Shown here: positions 55,554 to 62,810 of the stretch, piece after piece | Layout: every line of letters starts with the position of its first letter | Position numbering within the stretch: position 1 is the first letter of the stretch | DNA from: Microlunatus flavus | GTDB taxonomy: Bacteria > Actinomycetota > Actinomycetes > Propionibacteriales > Propionibacteriaceae | Direction: 5' to 3' | DNA length: 64,000 bases | Assembly: GCF_900110855.1 (NCBI RefSeq) | Contig: NZ_FOFA01000009.1 | Coordinates: forward strand, 171,318-235,317 | Made by a program: the position numbers and the translations under genes | The notes under the pieces: model-generated | Told to the model about the DNA's origin: nothing | Databases searched by the model: none | What the model saw: the letters and a program-made list of their open reading frames with translations, nothing else

Positions 55554-56729
55554 TCACCACGGCAACGCGCCCAGGCCGACCCGCAGCTCGTCGACGTAGG
55601 ACTCCGGCACCTCGAGCATCGGGAAGTGCCCGCCGTGGCCGGCCACCCGGAACGACCGCAGGTCGGTGTAGCGGTGCTCGACCCAGGGACGCGGCAGCTT
55701 CTCCATGTCGGCGGGGAAGATCGTCACCGCGCTCGGCACGGGGATCTCGCCGGCCTCGTTCGGCGGGGTGTTCTCCCAGTAGAAACGGGCCGACGAGGCG
55801 GCCGTCGCCGAGAGCCAGTAGAGGCTCACGGTGTCGAGCATCCGCTGGACGTCGATGGCCTCGGCCGGGTCGCCCTCGTGGTCGGTCCACGCCCAGAGCT
55901 TGTCGAGCACCCAGGTCAGCTGCCCGACGGGCGAGTCGGTCAGCGCGTAGCCGACCGTCTGCGGACGCGTCGACTGCTCGATCGAGTAGCCCCGGCCGTG
56001 GTCCATGAAGTCCTGGCGGTCCCGCAGCCAGCCCCGCTCCTGATCGTTGAGCGGGCCGTACGCCTCCGGGTCGTCCGGCGCCTGCACGTACGGGGTGAAG
56101 CTGTGCACCCCAGCCACCCGTGCGGTGTGCCGGATCGCGAGGCCGGCGGTCACGCGGGCGCCCCAGTCGCCGCCTGCGGCGTAGAAGCGGTCGTAGCCCA
56201 GCCGCGTCATGAGCTCCGCCCAGGCGTCGGCCGTGCGCTCCGCGCTCCAGCCCGTCGACGAGGGCCGGCCGCCGAACCCGAAGCCCGGCAGCGACGGCGC
56301 CACGACGTGGAACGCGGGCTGCGCCGGGTCGCCCGGGTCCGCGAGCGCGTCCATGACCTCGAGCGGCTCGAGGACCGAGCTCGGCCAGCCGTGCGTGATG
56401 ACCAGCGGCCGGGCGTCCGGCCGCGGCGAGCGGACGTGCAGGAAGTGGATCTCGGCGCCGTCGATCTGCGTCGTCGCCTGCCCGTGAGCGTTCAGCCGGG
56501 CCTCGACGCGGCGCCAGTCGTACGCCTCCCAGGCCTCGACCAGAGCTCGGACGTAGGCGAGCGGCGGCCCCTGCGACCAGTCGGCCCGGTCGTCGGTCGA
56601 CACGGTCTCGCGCTCCGGCCAGCGGGTCCGGCGGAGGCGGTCGCGCAGGTCGGTCAGGGCCTCGTCGGGCACGTGCAGCGCGAGCGGGCGTACCGCAGGT
56701 GACGGCGATGACGGCGTTGAGTTCGACAC
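55554..56729 (-). CDS. Epoxide hydrolase with EHN domain
   Basis: The 391-residue enzyme opens epoxides with water. The N-terminal EHN domain starts PLALHVPDEALTDLRDRLRRTRWP. The hydrolase core has HGWP at 113-116, the nucleophile Asp188 in GGDWGARV, and the catalytic His in VAGHGGHFPMLE near the end. Tyr residues that hold the epoxide are in YWENTPP and nearby. It is of the microsomal/juvenile hormone epoxide hydrolase type. I chose the GTG at 56729 because a TACGTT box ends six bases before it; an in-frame GTG at 56735 would start two codons earlier. It is divergent from a CGNR regulator that may control it. Confidence 0.9.
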   Translation of the reverse strand: MSNSTPSSPSPAVRPLALHVPDEALTDLRDRLRRTRWPERETVSTDDRADWSQGPPLAYVRALVEAWEAYDWRRVEARLNAHGQATTQIDGAEIHFLHVRSPRPDARPLVITHGWPSSVLEPLEVMDALADPGDPAQPAFHVVAPSLPGFGFGGRPSSTGWSAERTADAWAELMTRLGYDRFYAAGGDWGARVTAGLAIRHTARVAGVHSFTPYVQAPDDPEAYGPLNDQERGWLRDRQDFMDHGRGYSIEQSTRPQTVGYALTDSPVGQLTWVLDKLWAWTDHEGDPAEAIDVQRMLDTVSLYWLSATAASSARFYWENTPPNEAGEIPVPSAVTIFPADMEKLPRPWVEHRYTDLRSFRVAGHGGHFPMLEVPESYVDELRVGLGALPW

Positions 56730-56735
56730 CAGCAC

Positions 56736-56784
56736 AACGTAAAGCCGGTGTCGACGTTCGTCAACACCGGCATCGCGCTATGGT
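56736..56784. promoter_or_regulatory. Divergent leaderless promoters around a shared dyad
   Basis: For the minus strand, TTGACG (56764 to 56759) and TACGTT (56741 to 56736) are 17 bp apart, six bases before the epoxide hydrolase GTG. For the plus strand, TATGGT at 56779-56784 is six bases before the regulator GTG at 56791. A dyad, CCGGTGTCGACG at 56745-56756 and CGTCAACACCGG at 56759-56770 (11 of 12 pairs), lies in the middle. Confidence 0.7.
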
Positions 56785-56790
56785 GGTGTC

Positions 56791-57360
56791 GTGAGTGCGG
56801 GAGACGTCGGACTGGTGGTGGTCGAGCAGTTCGTGAACACGCTCGACGAGCGGACGTTCCTCCGGCTCGGCTCCCTGCACCGTGCCGACGACACGCTGAC
56901 GTCGGCGGAAGCCCTCGCGTCCTGGTTCGGCGAGCACGACCTGCCCGCCACCGCCGGACCGGCTGACCTGGAGCAGGCACGCGCACTCCGCGCCGGGCTG
57001 CGCGCCGCGCTGCTGAGCGAAGGTGCGGCCGCGGATGCGCTCGCAGGCTTCCCCGTCCGGCTCGCGTCCGACCTTGAGCGCGGGCTGCGCCTGCAGGCGG
57101 CGACCGGCTCGTCCGGACTCGACGCGCTCGTGGAGACGGTGGCTGCCGCCGTCGCCGACGGACGGTGGAAGCGGCTGAAGCTCTGCGCCTCCGACGACTG
57201 CCACTGGGCCTTCTACGACACCTCGCGCAGCGGCGGCGGCCGCTGGTGCTCGATGGAGGTGTGCGGCAACCGCCACAAGACCCGCGCCTACCGGCAGCGC
57301 CAGGCGGGACGCCGTCCGCATACCAATTGGTTGACGGCGCCGCCTACGCTTGAGCCGTGA
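56791..57360 (+). CDS. CGNR zinc-finger regulator with ABATE domain
   Basis: The 189-residue protein has an N-terminal ABATE-type domain (LVVVEQFVNTLDER, then LEQARALRAGLRAALL) and a C-terminal zinc finger. The finger reads LKLCASDDCHWAFYD, then WCSMEVCGNRHKTRAYRQR, with the four cysteines and the CGNR mark. These stress-linked regulators are common in actinobacteria. It probably controls the divergent epoxide hydrolase gene through the dyad between them. Its stop overlaps the RHH gene start as GTGA. Confidence 0.88.
   Translation: MSAGDVGLVVVEQFVNTLDERTFLRLGSLHRADDTLTSAEALASWFGEHDLPATAGPADLEQARALRAGLRAALLSEGAAADALAGFPVRLASDLERGLRLQAATGSSGLDALVETVAAAVADGRWKRLKLCASDDCHWAFYDTSRSGGGRWCSMEVCGNRHKTRAYRQRQAGRRPHTNWLTAPPTLEP
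57322..57350 (+). promoter_or_regulatory. Internal promoter of the RHH-MazF pair with a palindrome
   Basis: TACGCT at 57345-57350 lies six bases before the GTG at 57357. ACCAATTGGT at 57322-57331 is a perfect 10-bp palindrome at the -35 position, where an RHH antitoxin could bind. The promoter is inside the 3' end of the CGNR gene. Confidence 0.5.
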
Positions 57361-57599
57361 CCACGCAGATCGCCGTACGGCTGGAGGACGCGGAGCTGGC
57401 GGCCCTCGACGCCGAGGTCGCCGCCGGGCGAGCGCAGAACCGGTCGGACGCGGTGCGGCGCACGATCGCCCGGCTCCAGCGCGAGCAGCGCTACGCCGCG
57501 GAGGAGTCCGTCATGCTCGAGCTCGCCCGACGGGGTGAGCCCCTGTACCCCGATCTCGAACCGCTGCTCAGGTCCGCCGCGCACCCCGAGCTGGACTGA
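57357..57599 (+). CDS. Ribbon-helix-helix antitoxin
   Basis: The 80-residue protein starts with a ribbon-helix-helix fold (QIAVRLEDAELAALDAEV, then NRSDAVRRTIARLQ), which binds DNA as a dimer. The acidic C-terminal half (LELARRGEPLYPDLEPLL) fits the part that blocks a MazF toxin. The MazF-like gene follows directly. The GTG overlaps the stop of the CGNR gene but also has its own TACGCT box. Confidence 0.82.
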   Translation: MTTQIAVRLEDAELAALDAEVAAGRAQNRSDAVRRTIARLQREQRYAAEESVMLELARRGEPLYPDLEPLLRSAAHPELD

Positions 57600-57619
57600 A
57601 CCCGGACCAGCGCGCCACC

Positions 57620-57925
57620 GTGCGCAGCATCGTGGTCGTCCAGCTCGACCAGCGGCGACCGGCGCTCGTCCTGACCAGGTCGTCGAAGCTGCACCTGCTC
57701 CGCTGGGTGACGGTGGCCCCGATCACCAGCACGATCCGTGGGATCGCCAGCGAGGTTCAGGTCGGTCCTCGCAACGGGCTCGACCACGACAGCGTCGTGA
57801 GCTGCGACAACATCACCACCATCCCTGCGGACGCGGTGGGCGAGACCATCGGCCTGCTCTTCGACGACCAGGAGGCCGAGCTCGCCATGGCCATCGGCGA
57901 CGCGTTCGACCTCAGGATCGACTGA
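57620..57925 (+). CDS. mazF: MazF/PemK-family toxin-like protein
   Basis: The 101-residue protein matches the short MazF group, whose members cut RNA at set sequences. QLDQRRPALVLTRSS, WVTVAPITSTIRGIASEV, VGPRNGLDHDSVVSCDNITTIP and ETIGLLFDDQEAELAMAI follow the family in order. The usual R-G-D-(I/V) start is VRSI here, so the conserved Gly-Asp is missing and activity is uncertain. No ribosome binding site is seen before the GTG at 57620. A CTG at 57596 that overlaps the antitoxin stop would add eight residues. The 3' end overlaps the convergent MarR gene by 14 bp. Confidence 0.78.
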   Translation: MRSIVVVQLDQRRPALVLTRSSKLHLLRWVTVAPITSTIRGIASEVQVGPRNGLDHDSVVSCDNITTIPADAVGETIGLLFDDQEAELAMAIGDAFDLRID

Positions 57926-58397
57926 CCAGCACCGCCCCTGCGTCGCCGCAGCTGCGCGTGACGCCACCGAGCCGCAGGTTCGGCACCCGCAGCAGCGCGG
58001 CCTCGAACGTCGCCATCGCCTCCGCCCCGAGCTCCTGCTCCAACCGGTCGCGCAGGGCGGTGAAGGCCGTTCCCCCGATCGCGCTCATCTCGTAGCCCCG
58101 GGGCGTCACCCGCAGGGGCCGACGCCGGGCGTCGGCCGGGTCGCTGACCCGCTCCACGTAGCCCAGCTGCTCGAGCGCGCCGATCGTCTTGGCGGCCGCC
58201 TGCTTGGACACCCCCAGGCGGCGCCCCAGCGCGGACGCGTCGCCCGCCCCCTCATCGATCGCCATCAGCGCGAAGTGGTGCGTCGTCGTCACCCCCGGGT
58301 GGCCCCTCCGCTCGAGCTCGGCGACCGCCTGCGCCGTCATCGCCTCGAACCCCTCCAGCAGCAGCAGCGCCAGGGCCGCGCCGGAGATCGTGTCCAC
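57912..58397 (-). CDS. MarR-family regulator
   Basis: The 161-residue winged-helix protein has THHFALMAIDEG near residue 40, the recognition part GRRLGVSKQAAAKTIGALEQLGYVER near 57-82 and the wing DPADARRRPLRVTPRG. It is divergent from the alpha/beta hydrolase gene, and two palindromes of its likely operator lie between them. It should repress the hydrolase and itself until a ligand binds. The GTG at 58397 lies seven bases after a TACGGT box. Confidence 0.86.
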   Translation of the reverse strand: MDTISGAALALLLLEGFEAMTAQAVAELERRGHPGVTTTHHFALMAIDEGAGDASALGRRLGVSKQAAAKTIGALEQLGYVERVSDPADARRRPLRVTPRGYEMSAIGGTAFTALRDRLEQELGAEAMATFEAALLRVPNLRLGGVTRSCGDAGAVLVSRS

Positions 58398-58404
58398 GGA
58401 GGCG

Positions 58405-58472
58405 ACCGTACGGGGTCTCGGACAGTCTTGACAACCACGTTGTCCTTCTTCAAGACTGACAACCATGTTGTC
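58405..58472. promoter_or_regulatory. MarR operator region with two GACAAC-N3-GTTGTC palindromes
   Basis: GACAACCACGTTGTC at 58430-58444 and GACAACCATGTTGTC at 58458-58472 are both perfect 6-3-6 palindromes, 28 bp apart. CAGTCTTGA at 58423-58431 and TCAAGACTG at 58450-58458 form a third, larger dyad across them. TACGGT (58410 to 58405) is the -10 box of the MarR gene. Confidence 0.75.
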
Positions 58473-58497
58473 CATCGATCCGACGTCAGGAGCTCCC

Positions 58498-59604
58498 GTG
58501 CCTCGATCAGCGCCGACCCACCCCGCCACCATCCCCGGCGTCGAGCACGGGTCCACCGAGGTGCGCGGCCGTGCGCTCCACCACGTCAGCGCTGGCGGCT
58601 CGGGCTCGCCCGTGCTGCTCGTCCACGGGTTCCCGGAGACGTGGTGGGTCTTCCACCGCCTGATCCCGTGGCTCGCCCCGTCGCACCGGGTGGTCGCGGT
58701 CGACCTGCCCGGGTTCGGCGACTCGGGGCGCGGACCCGGCGACCTCACGAGCGCCGCCGTCGCCGAGGACCTGCACGCCCTGGTCGCCGCGCTGGGCCTC
58801 GGCCCGGTCCACCTGCTCGGGCAGGACATCGCCGGCGGCACCGTCTTCCGGCTCGCGGCCACCCACCCCGACGACGTCAGGAGCCTCGTCGCCGTCGAGA
58901 CGACCCTTCCGGGCTTCGGCTTCGAGGCGCTGGCCGACGTCGGGCACGGCGGGGTGTGGCACATCGGTGTCCTTGCCAGCCGGGGTGCAGCGGACTTCGT
59001 CTTCGGCGGTCGCGAGCGCCGCTACCTCGAGGAGGTGTGGTTCCCGCGGATGACGGCGGTTCCCGGTGCCGTGACCCCGGAGGACCTCGACGAGCTCGTG
59101 CGCGCCTACTCGGCGCCGGACGCCTGGCACGGCACCTACGGGCTCTACTCCTCGGCGCTCACCGAGGGCGAGCAGATCCAGGCGCTGGTCACCGGCGGCA
59201 CCTTCCGGGCGCCGGTGCTGGCCGTGGACGCGATGGGCGCGCCGCGTACGGCGACGACGATGCAGGCCGTGTCCGACCGGGTGACCACCGCCGTGCTCGA
59301 CGGCGTCGGTCACCACGTCGCCCTCGAGGCTCCCGAGCGGCTGGCCGACCTGGTCCTGCCCTTCCTGGCCGAGGTGGACCGGCCGTCGGCCGACGCGCAG
59401 CGGTCCAGCGCGCGCAGAGCCACGGGAACGGGACCGGACGGGCGTATCAGGGCCGGTCTCCGACCCTCTCCCCCGACATGCACCGCACCAGCACCGCCGC
59501 TGTCCTGGCCCTCGCCACCGCCGCCGCGACCCTCGCCGCACCCGTCCTCCCGGCCAGCGCCGGCACGAGCACCCGCGGGGTGGTCGCCGCGCAGGGCGGG
59601 CTGA
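58498..59604 (+). CDS. Alpha/beta hydrolase (epoxide hydrolase/dehalogenase-like)
   Basis: The 368-residue frame holds a hydrolase of about 300 residues. VLLVHGFPETWWVF near residue 40 is the oxyanion part, Asp110 in LLGQDIAGG is the nucleophile and the late His is in GVGHHVALE near 270. The last 70 residues (from about SADAQRSS) are Pro- and Arg-rich and overlap the next gene by 127 bases in another frame, so the natural stop may have been lost. GTG at 58498 was chosen because AGGAG lies five bases ahead. An ATG at 58465 sits inside the operator. The MarR gene next door probably controls it. Confidence 0.78.
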   Translation: MPRSAPTHPATIPGVEHGSTEVRGRALHHVSAGGSGSPVLLVHGFPETWWVFHRLIPWLAPSHRVVAVDLPGFGDSGRGPGDLTSAAVAEDLHALVAALGLGPVHLLGQDIAGGTVFRLAATHPDDVRSLVAVETTLPGFGFEALADVGHGGVWHIGVLASRGAADFVFGGRERRYLEEVWFPRMTAVPGAVTPEDLDELVRAYSAPDAWHGTYGLYSSALTEGEQIQALVTGGTFRAPVLAVDAMGAPRTATTMQAVSDRVTTAVLDGVGHHVALEAPERLADLVLPFLAEVDRPSADAQRSSARRATGTGPDGRIRAGLRPSPPTCTAPAPPLSWPSPPPPRPSPHPSSRPAPARAPAGWSPRRAG

Positions 59605-60029
59605 TCGGCCACCTCCGCCCCAGCACCCACGCGCCCGCGAACTACACGTTCCCGAACTCCTCCGAGGTCTCGCTCGACTGCCAGGTGCCGGGCACGGTGG
59701 TCGGCGGGAACCCGCGCTGGTACCTCGTCTCCGGCGAGGGCGACGCGAACTGGGTGTCGGCCCGCTACGTCAGCGTCACGGGCGCGGCCGTCCAGCCGTG
59801 CGACCCGAGCGACGGCACCTACGCCGCGAAGGCGACCTCCGCCCTCAACCGGCGGGTCGGCCCGACGACCACGGACGCGAAGGCCGGCACGTACGCGAAG
59901 GGCGCGGGGTTCCGGGTGCAGTGCTTCACCGACTCGGGCCAGCAGTGGTACCTGACCAGCACCGGGAGCTGGGTCCGGGCCTCGTACGTGTCGACCTCGT
60001 CGAAGGTGCGCTACTGCTCCAACTCCTAG
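59478..60029 (+). CDS. Secreted SH3-like repeat protein
   Basis: The 183-residue protein has a signal peptide (STAAVLALATAAATLAAPVLPASAG in outline, cleavage near residue 29) and two repeats that look like bacterial SH3 units. The first runs from GGLIGHLRPSTHAPANYTF to RWYLVSGEGDANWVSARYV. The second runs from SALNRRVGPTTTDAKAG to QWYLTSTGSWVRASYV. Each carries a Cys pair. Such proteins bind cell wall material outside the cell. The ATG lies within the 3' extension of the hydrolase frame. Confidence 0.78.
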   Translation: MHRTSTAAVLALATAAATLAAPVLPASAGTSTRGVVAAQGGLIGHLRPSTHAPANYTFPNSSEVSLDCQVPGTVVGGNPRWYLVSGEGDANWVSARYVSVTGAAVQPCDPSDGTYAAKATSALNRRVGPTTTDAKAGTYAKGAGFRVQCFTDSGQQWYLTSTGSWVRASYVSTSSKVRYCSNS

Positions 60030-60039
60030 AACGACCGTC

Positions 60040-60603
60040 TCAGGCGGAGGAGCCGTACCGCGCGGGCAACGACGGCCAGCGGGCGGCGGCCCACCCCTGC
60101 CAGGTGCTCCCGGGCGGCGCGGGCGGAACCGGACCACCGCCGAGCTCGTCGGCGTCGGGCTCCTCGAACACGGCGTGCCAGCCCTCGAGCTCCTCGGCCG
60201 TCAGCAGGAACTGCGCGGGGTCGGCGGCGTACCGCGCGGCCACCCGGCGCTGCTGCTCCGCCAGGCCGACGGGCAGGTAGACGACCTCGGCCCGGGCGCC
60301 CACCGACTCAGCGAGCCGGCGCAGGGCCGAGCGTTCGTCGCGGCTCCACAGGCCGAAGTCGAGGACGACGTCGAGCCCCCGCTCCGCGGCCCGCAGCCCG
60401 ACGTCGATCAGCAGGCCCTCGATCCGGTCGCGGTGGACCGCCCGTTCCGGCGAGCGCCATCCGGTCGGGCCGTCCTCGGGGAACAGGCCCAGCTGCCACT
60501 CGTCCGGCGTGAGCCGCAGCGCGCGCAGACGGGCCTCGAGCTCCTTGGCCCTGGTCGTCTTGCCGGCCCCGGGCAGGCCGACGACGAGGTGCACGACGGC
60601 CAC
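60040..60603 (-). CDS. P-loop ATP-binding protein (AAA_33 type kinase-like)
   Basis: The 187-residue protein opens with the Walker A loop VVGLPGAGKTTRAKELEARL. LTPDEWQLGLF and the conserved arginine-rich ERAVHRDRIEGLL follow, then VVLDFGLWSRDERSALR near residue 80. These features match small AAA_33 (zeta-toxin/kinase-like) proteins that phosphorylate small molecules. The substrate is unknown. GTG at 60603 was chosen because GGAGG lies five bases ahead; an earlier GTG at 60609 is inside that site. Confidence 0.82.
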   Translation of the reverse strand: MAVVHLVVGLPGAGKTTRAKELEARLRALRLTPDEWQLGLFPEDGPTGWRSPERAVHRDRIEGLLIDVGLRAAERGLDVVLDFGLWSRDERSALRRLAESVGARAEVVYLPVGLAEQQRRVAARYAADPAQFLLTAEELEGWHAVFEEPDADELGGGPVPPAPPGSTWQGWAAARWPSLPARYGSSA

Positions 60604-60632
60604 GTCCACCTCCTGCCCACCTCCTGAGCGGC

Positions 60633-61508
60633 CTACGTCCCGGCGAGCTCGGCGACGGCCGGCGCCAGCGTCTCGGCCGCACCAGCCCCGACGACCACGT
60701 AGGAGAAGCCGAGCTCGTCGCGCCGCCGCCGGATCTCCTCCGCCGCGGCGGCCGGGTCGGCGGGGAGGTAGGCGAGCGAGTCTGCTGCACGCACGGCCGC
60801 GGTGTCGACGTCCGGCCCCGCCATGAAGGGGGCCACCGCGTCGCCGATCACCGGCACGTGCAGGGCGAGCTCGGCGCCGCGCGGGTTGCCGAAGCCGGTC
60901 ACCCGCCGGGCCGTGTCAGCCCGGGTCTCGGTCTGCGGCATCACGAAGTTCACGATGTCGGCGTGCTCGGCCGCGAGCGCCCGGGCCTTCGGGCCGCCCA
61001 CGGCCATGGCCACCGGGGTGTGCAGGTCCGGGCCGTCGAGGTCGCGCAGCGCGATGATCACCTCGCGCACCTGCTCGGCACGGCGGCTGACCGGGACGTC
61101 GGGCAGGTCGAGCTCGCGCAGCAGGTCCGCGATGCCGGGACGGCCGGTGCCGATCCCCATCTCGAAGCGACCTCCCGTCAGCACCGAGAGCGAGTGCGCC
61201 TCCCACGCGGTGATCCAGGCCGGCCGCACGGGCGCCGCGTACACCCAGGTGCCCACGCGCAGACCGGTCAGCGTCGCGGCGACGGCGAGGGTCGGACCCG
61301 GCGCGGGCTGCCAGCCCGGGACGTCCGGCATGAGCACCGTCGAGTAGCCGGTGTCGGCCAGCCGCCGCAGCTGGTCGTGCCACGACGCCAGGTCGTCGAC
61401 GACCGGGGCGACCGCGCCGAACCGCAGCGGCCGCCGCCGCTCGGCCGACGGGCCCGCTCCCGTCGGCGTCGGACGTGCCGTGACCTCGCGCGCTGCCGGA
61501 TCGACCAT
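60633..61508 (-). CDS. Luciferase-like F420-dependent oxidoreductase
   Basis: The 291-residue protein is a luciferase-like monooxygenase, close to the group annotated as MSMEG_2516 type F420-dependent oxidoreductases. LRFGAVAPVVDDLASWHDQLRRLADTGYSTVLMPD opens the barrel in outline. The cofactor-binding stretches are RVGTWVYAAPVR, FEMGIGTGRPG and VAMAVGGPKAR. F420 use is inferred from family and organism type. The ATG at 61508 gives a polar 30-residue tail before the domain; a later start cannot be excluded. Confidence 0.85.
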   Translation of the reverse strand: MVDPAAREVTARPTPTGAGPSAERRRPLRFGAVAPVVDDLASWHDQLRRLADTGYSTVLMPDVPGWQPAPGPTLAVAATLTGLRVGTWVYAAPVRPAWITAWEAHSLSVLTGGRFEMGIGTGRPGIADLLRELDLPDVPVSRRAEQVREVIIALRDLDGPDLHTPVAMAVGGPKARALAAEHADIVNFVMPQTETRADTARRVTGFGNPRGAELALHVPVIGDAVAPFMAGPDVDTAAVRAADSLAYLPADPAAAAEEIRRRRDELGFSYVVVGAGAAETLAPAVAELAGT

Positions 61509-61579
61509 GCAGCCCTGACCTCGGGCCGACCCGGAACTCATCGCGGACGTCCACGCGCCCGTCCCGGCCGGCCGCCGGC

Positions 61580-62365
61580 TCAGACCGTCGGCACGGTCCC
61601 GCCGTCGATCACGTACTCCGCGCCCACGACGGCAGAGGCGCGGTCGGAGACGAGGAACCCGACCAGGTCCGCGATCTCCTCCGTGCTCGCGAACCGGCCG
61701 AGCGGGATCCCGCCGAGCGCGTCGACGATGCTCTGCCGGGCCTCCTCGCGCGTCCTCCCGCTGCCGTCGGTGAGGGTGTCGACGAAGGTCTCGAACGCCT
61801 CCGTCCGGATCCCGCCGGGGCTGATGGTGTTGACCCGCACCCCGCGGGGTGCGAGCTCGTTGGCCAGGCCCTTGCTGTACGTGCGCAGCGCGGCTTTCGC
61901 CGACGCGTACGGCAGCGTCGCGTCGTGCAGCGGCAACTCGCGCTGGATCGACCCGAAGTGCAGCACGACCCCCGATCTCGCCTCGAGCATGGCCGGGAGG
62001 AGCGCCCGGTCGAGCCGGACCGCCCCGAGGAAGTTCAGGTTCAGCTCGGCGAGCCACTGCTCCTCGGTGATCACCGCGAACCCGCCCGGCGGCGTCGACG
62101 ACCCGCCGACCACGTGGACCAGGATGTCGAGCGGGCCTCCCTCCGCGATGCGAGCGGCAACGTCCTTCGCACCCTCGGCCGTCACCGTGTCCGCCGCGAC
62201 GAAGCGGTCGGGCCGGTCGTACGCGTCGGGCATCGTGCGCGCGGTCGTCCAGACGTCGGCACCCATCGCCCGCAGCCGCGCGACCACGGCCCTGCCGGAC
62301 CCCTTCGACCCTCCGGTGACCAGCGCCCTGCGCCCGTCGAGACGGTCCCGGTCTGCCTGTGCCAT
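61580..62365 (-). CDS. Short-chain dehydrogenase/reductase
   Basis: The 261-residue enzyme has TGGSKGSGRA near residue 17, HVVGGSS (replacing NNAG) near 85 and the catalytic Ser/Tyr/Lys in HFGSIQREL and YASAKAAL. VNTISPGGIRTEAFETF follows, and the end is YVIDGGTVPTV, a common SDR ending. The substrate is unknown. The ATG at 62365 follows a GAGGAGA-type ribosome binding site. It may form an operon with the SnoaL-like gene upstream. Confidence 0.88.
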   Translation of the reverse strand: MAQADRDRLDGRRALVTGGSKGSGRAVVARLRAMGADVWTTARTMPDAYDRPDRFVAADTVTAEGAKDVAARIAEGGPLDILVHVVGGSSTPPGGFAVITEEQWLAELNLNFLGAVRLDRALLPAMLEARSGVVLHFGSIQRELPLHDATLPYASAKAALRTYSKGLANELAPRGVRVNTISPGGIRTEAFETFVDTLTDGSGRTREEARQSIVDALGGIPLGRFASTEEIADLVGFLVSDRASAVVGAEYVIDGGTVPTV

Positions 62366-62392
62366 GTCTTCTCCTCGCTACCCAGTCGACCG

Positions 62393-62731
62393 TCAGCCGA
62401 TGTCGAGGCGCGCGATGCGGTCGCCGTCCAGGGCGAAGCGGTAGCTCAGGTCAGCCGTCCCGCCCGGGAAGTTCCCCTCGAGGTGGTGGCCGACCACCCA
62501 GACCTCCCCGTCGCGGGCAGCGCCGGTGACGTCGTCGGTGTAGGTGAACTCGGTCCCGGCCTCGGCGATGAAGCGCCGCAGGACGTCCTCGCCGCTGTAG
62601 GTGTTCCCCTCGTCGGTGATCACCGCGGCGGGCGTCATCAGGGCGAGCGCGGCGTCGGCGTCGCGCGCCTCGTGGGCCGCGTTGAAGGCGCGGATCGTGG
62701 CGGGCAGCTGGTCGAATGTGATGGTCTCCAT
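62393..62731 (-). CDS. SnoaL/NTF2-like small protein
   Basis: The 112-residue protein has the alpha+beta cone fold of SnoaL-like domains. IRAFNAAHEARDADAALALMTPAAVITDE is the helix pair at the start in outline. GEDVLRRFIAEAGTEF and EVWVVGHHLEGNFPGGTADL complete it. The function may be a small-molecule isomerase or binding protein. The ATG at 62731 is divergent from the MerR gene across 79 bp that contain a MerR-type dyad. Confidence 0.8.
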   Translation of the reverse strand: METITFDQLPATIRAFNAAHEARDADAALALMTPAAVITDEGNTYSGEDVLRRFIAEAGTEFTYTDDVTGAARDGEVWVVGHHLEGNFPGGTADLSYRFALDGDRIARLDIG

Positions 62732-62772
62732 GCCCTCGAGGCTGGGTCCTCGCGGCGCGGGAGGGTCAAGCG

Positions 62773-62801
62773 CTGGAGTCTCCCCCCGGGGGAGAGTCCA
62801 G
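62773..62801. promoter_or_regulatory. MerR-type operator dyad
   Basis: CTGGAGTCTCCCCC at 62773-62786 and GGGGGAGAGTCCAG at 62788-62801 pair at 13 of 14 positions. It lies between the divergent SnoaL-like and MerR genes, and it is the right length to fill the space between a -35 and a -10 box, where MerR proteins bind. Confidence 0.6.
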
Positions 62802-62810
62802 ACTGCAGCC

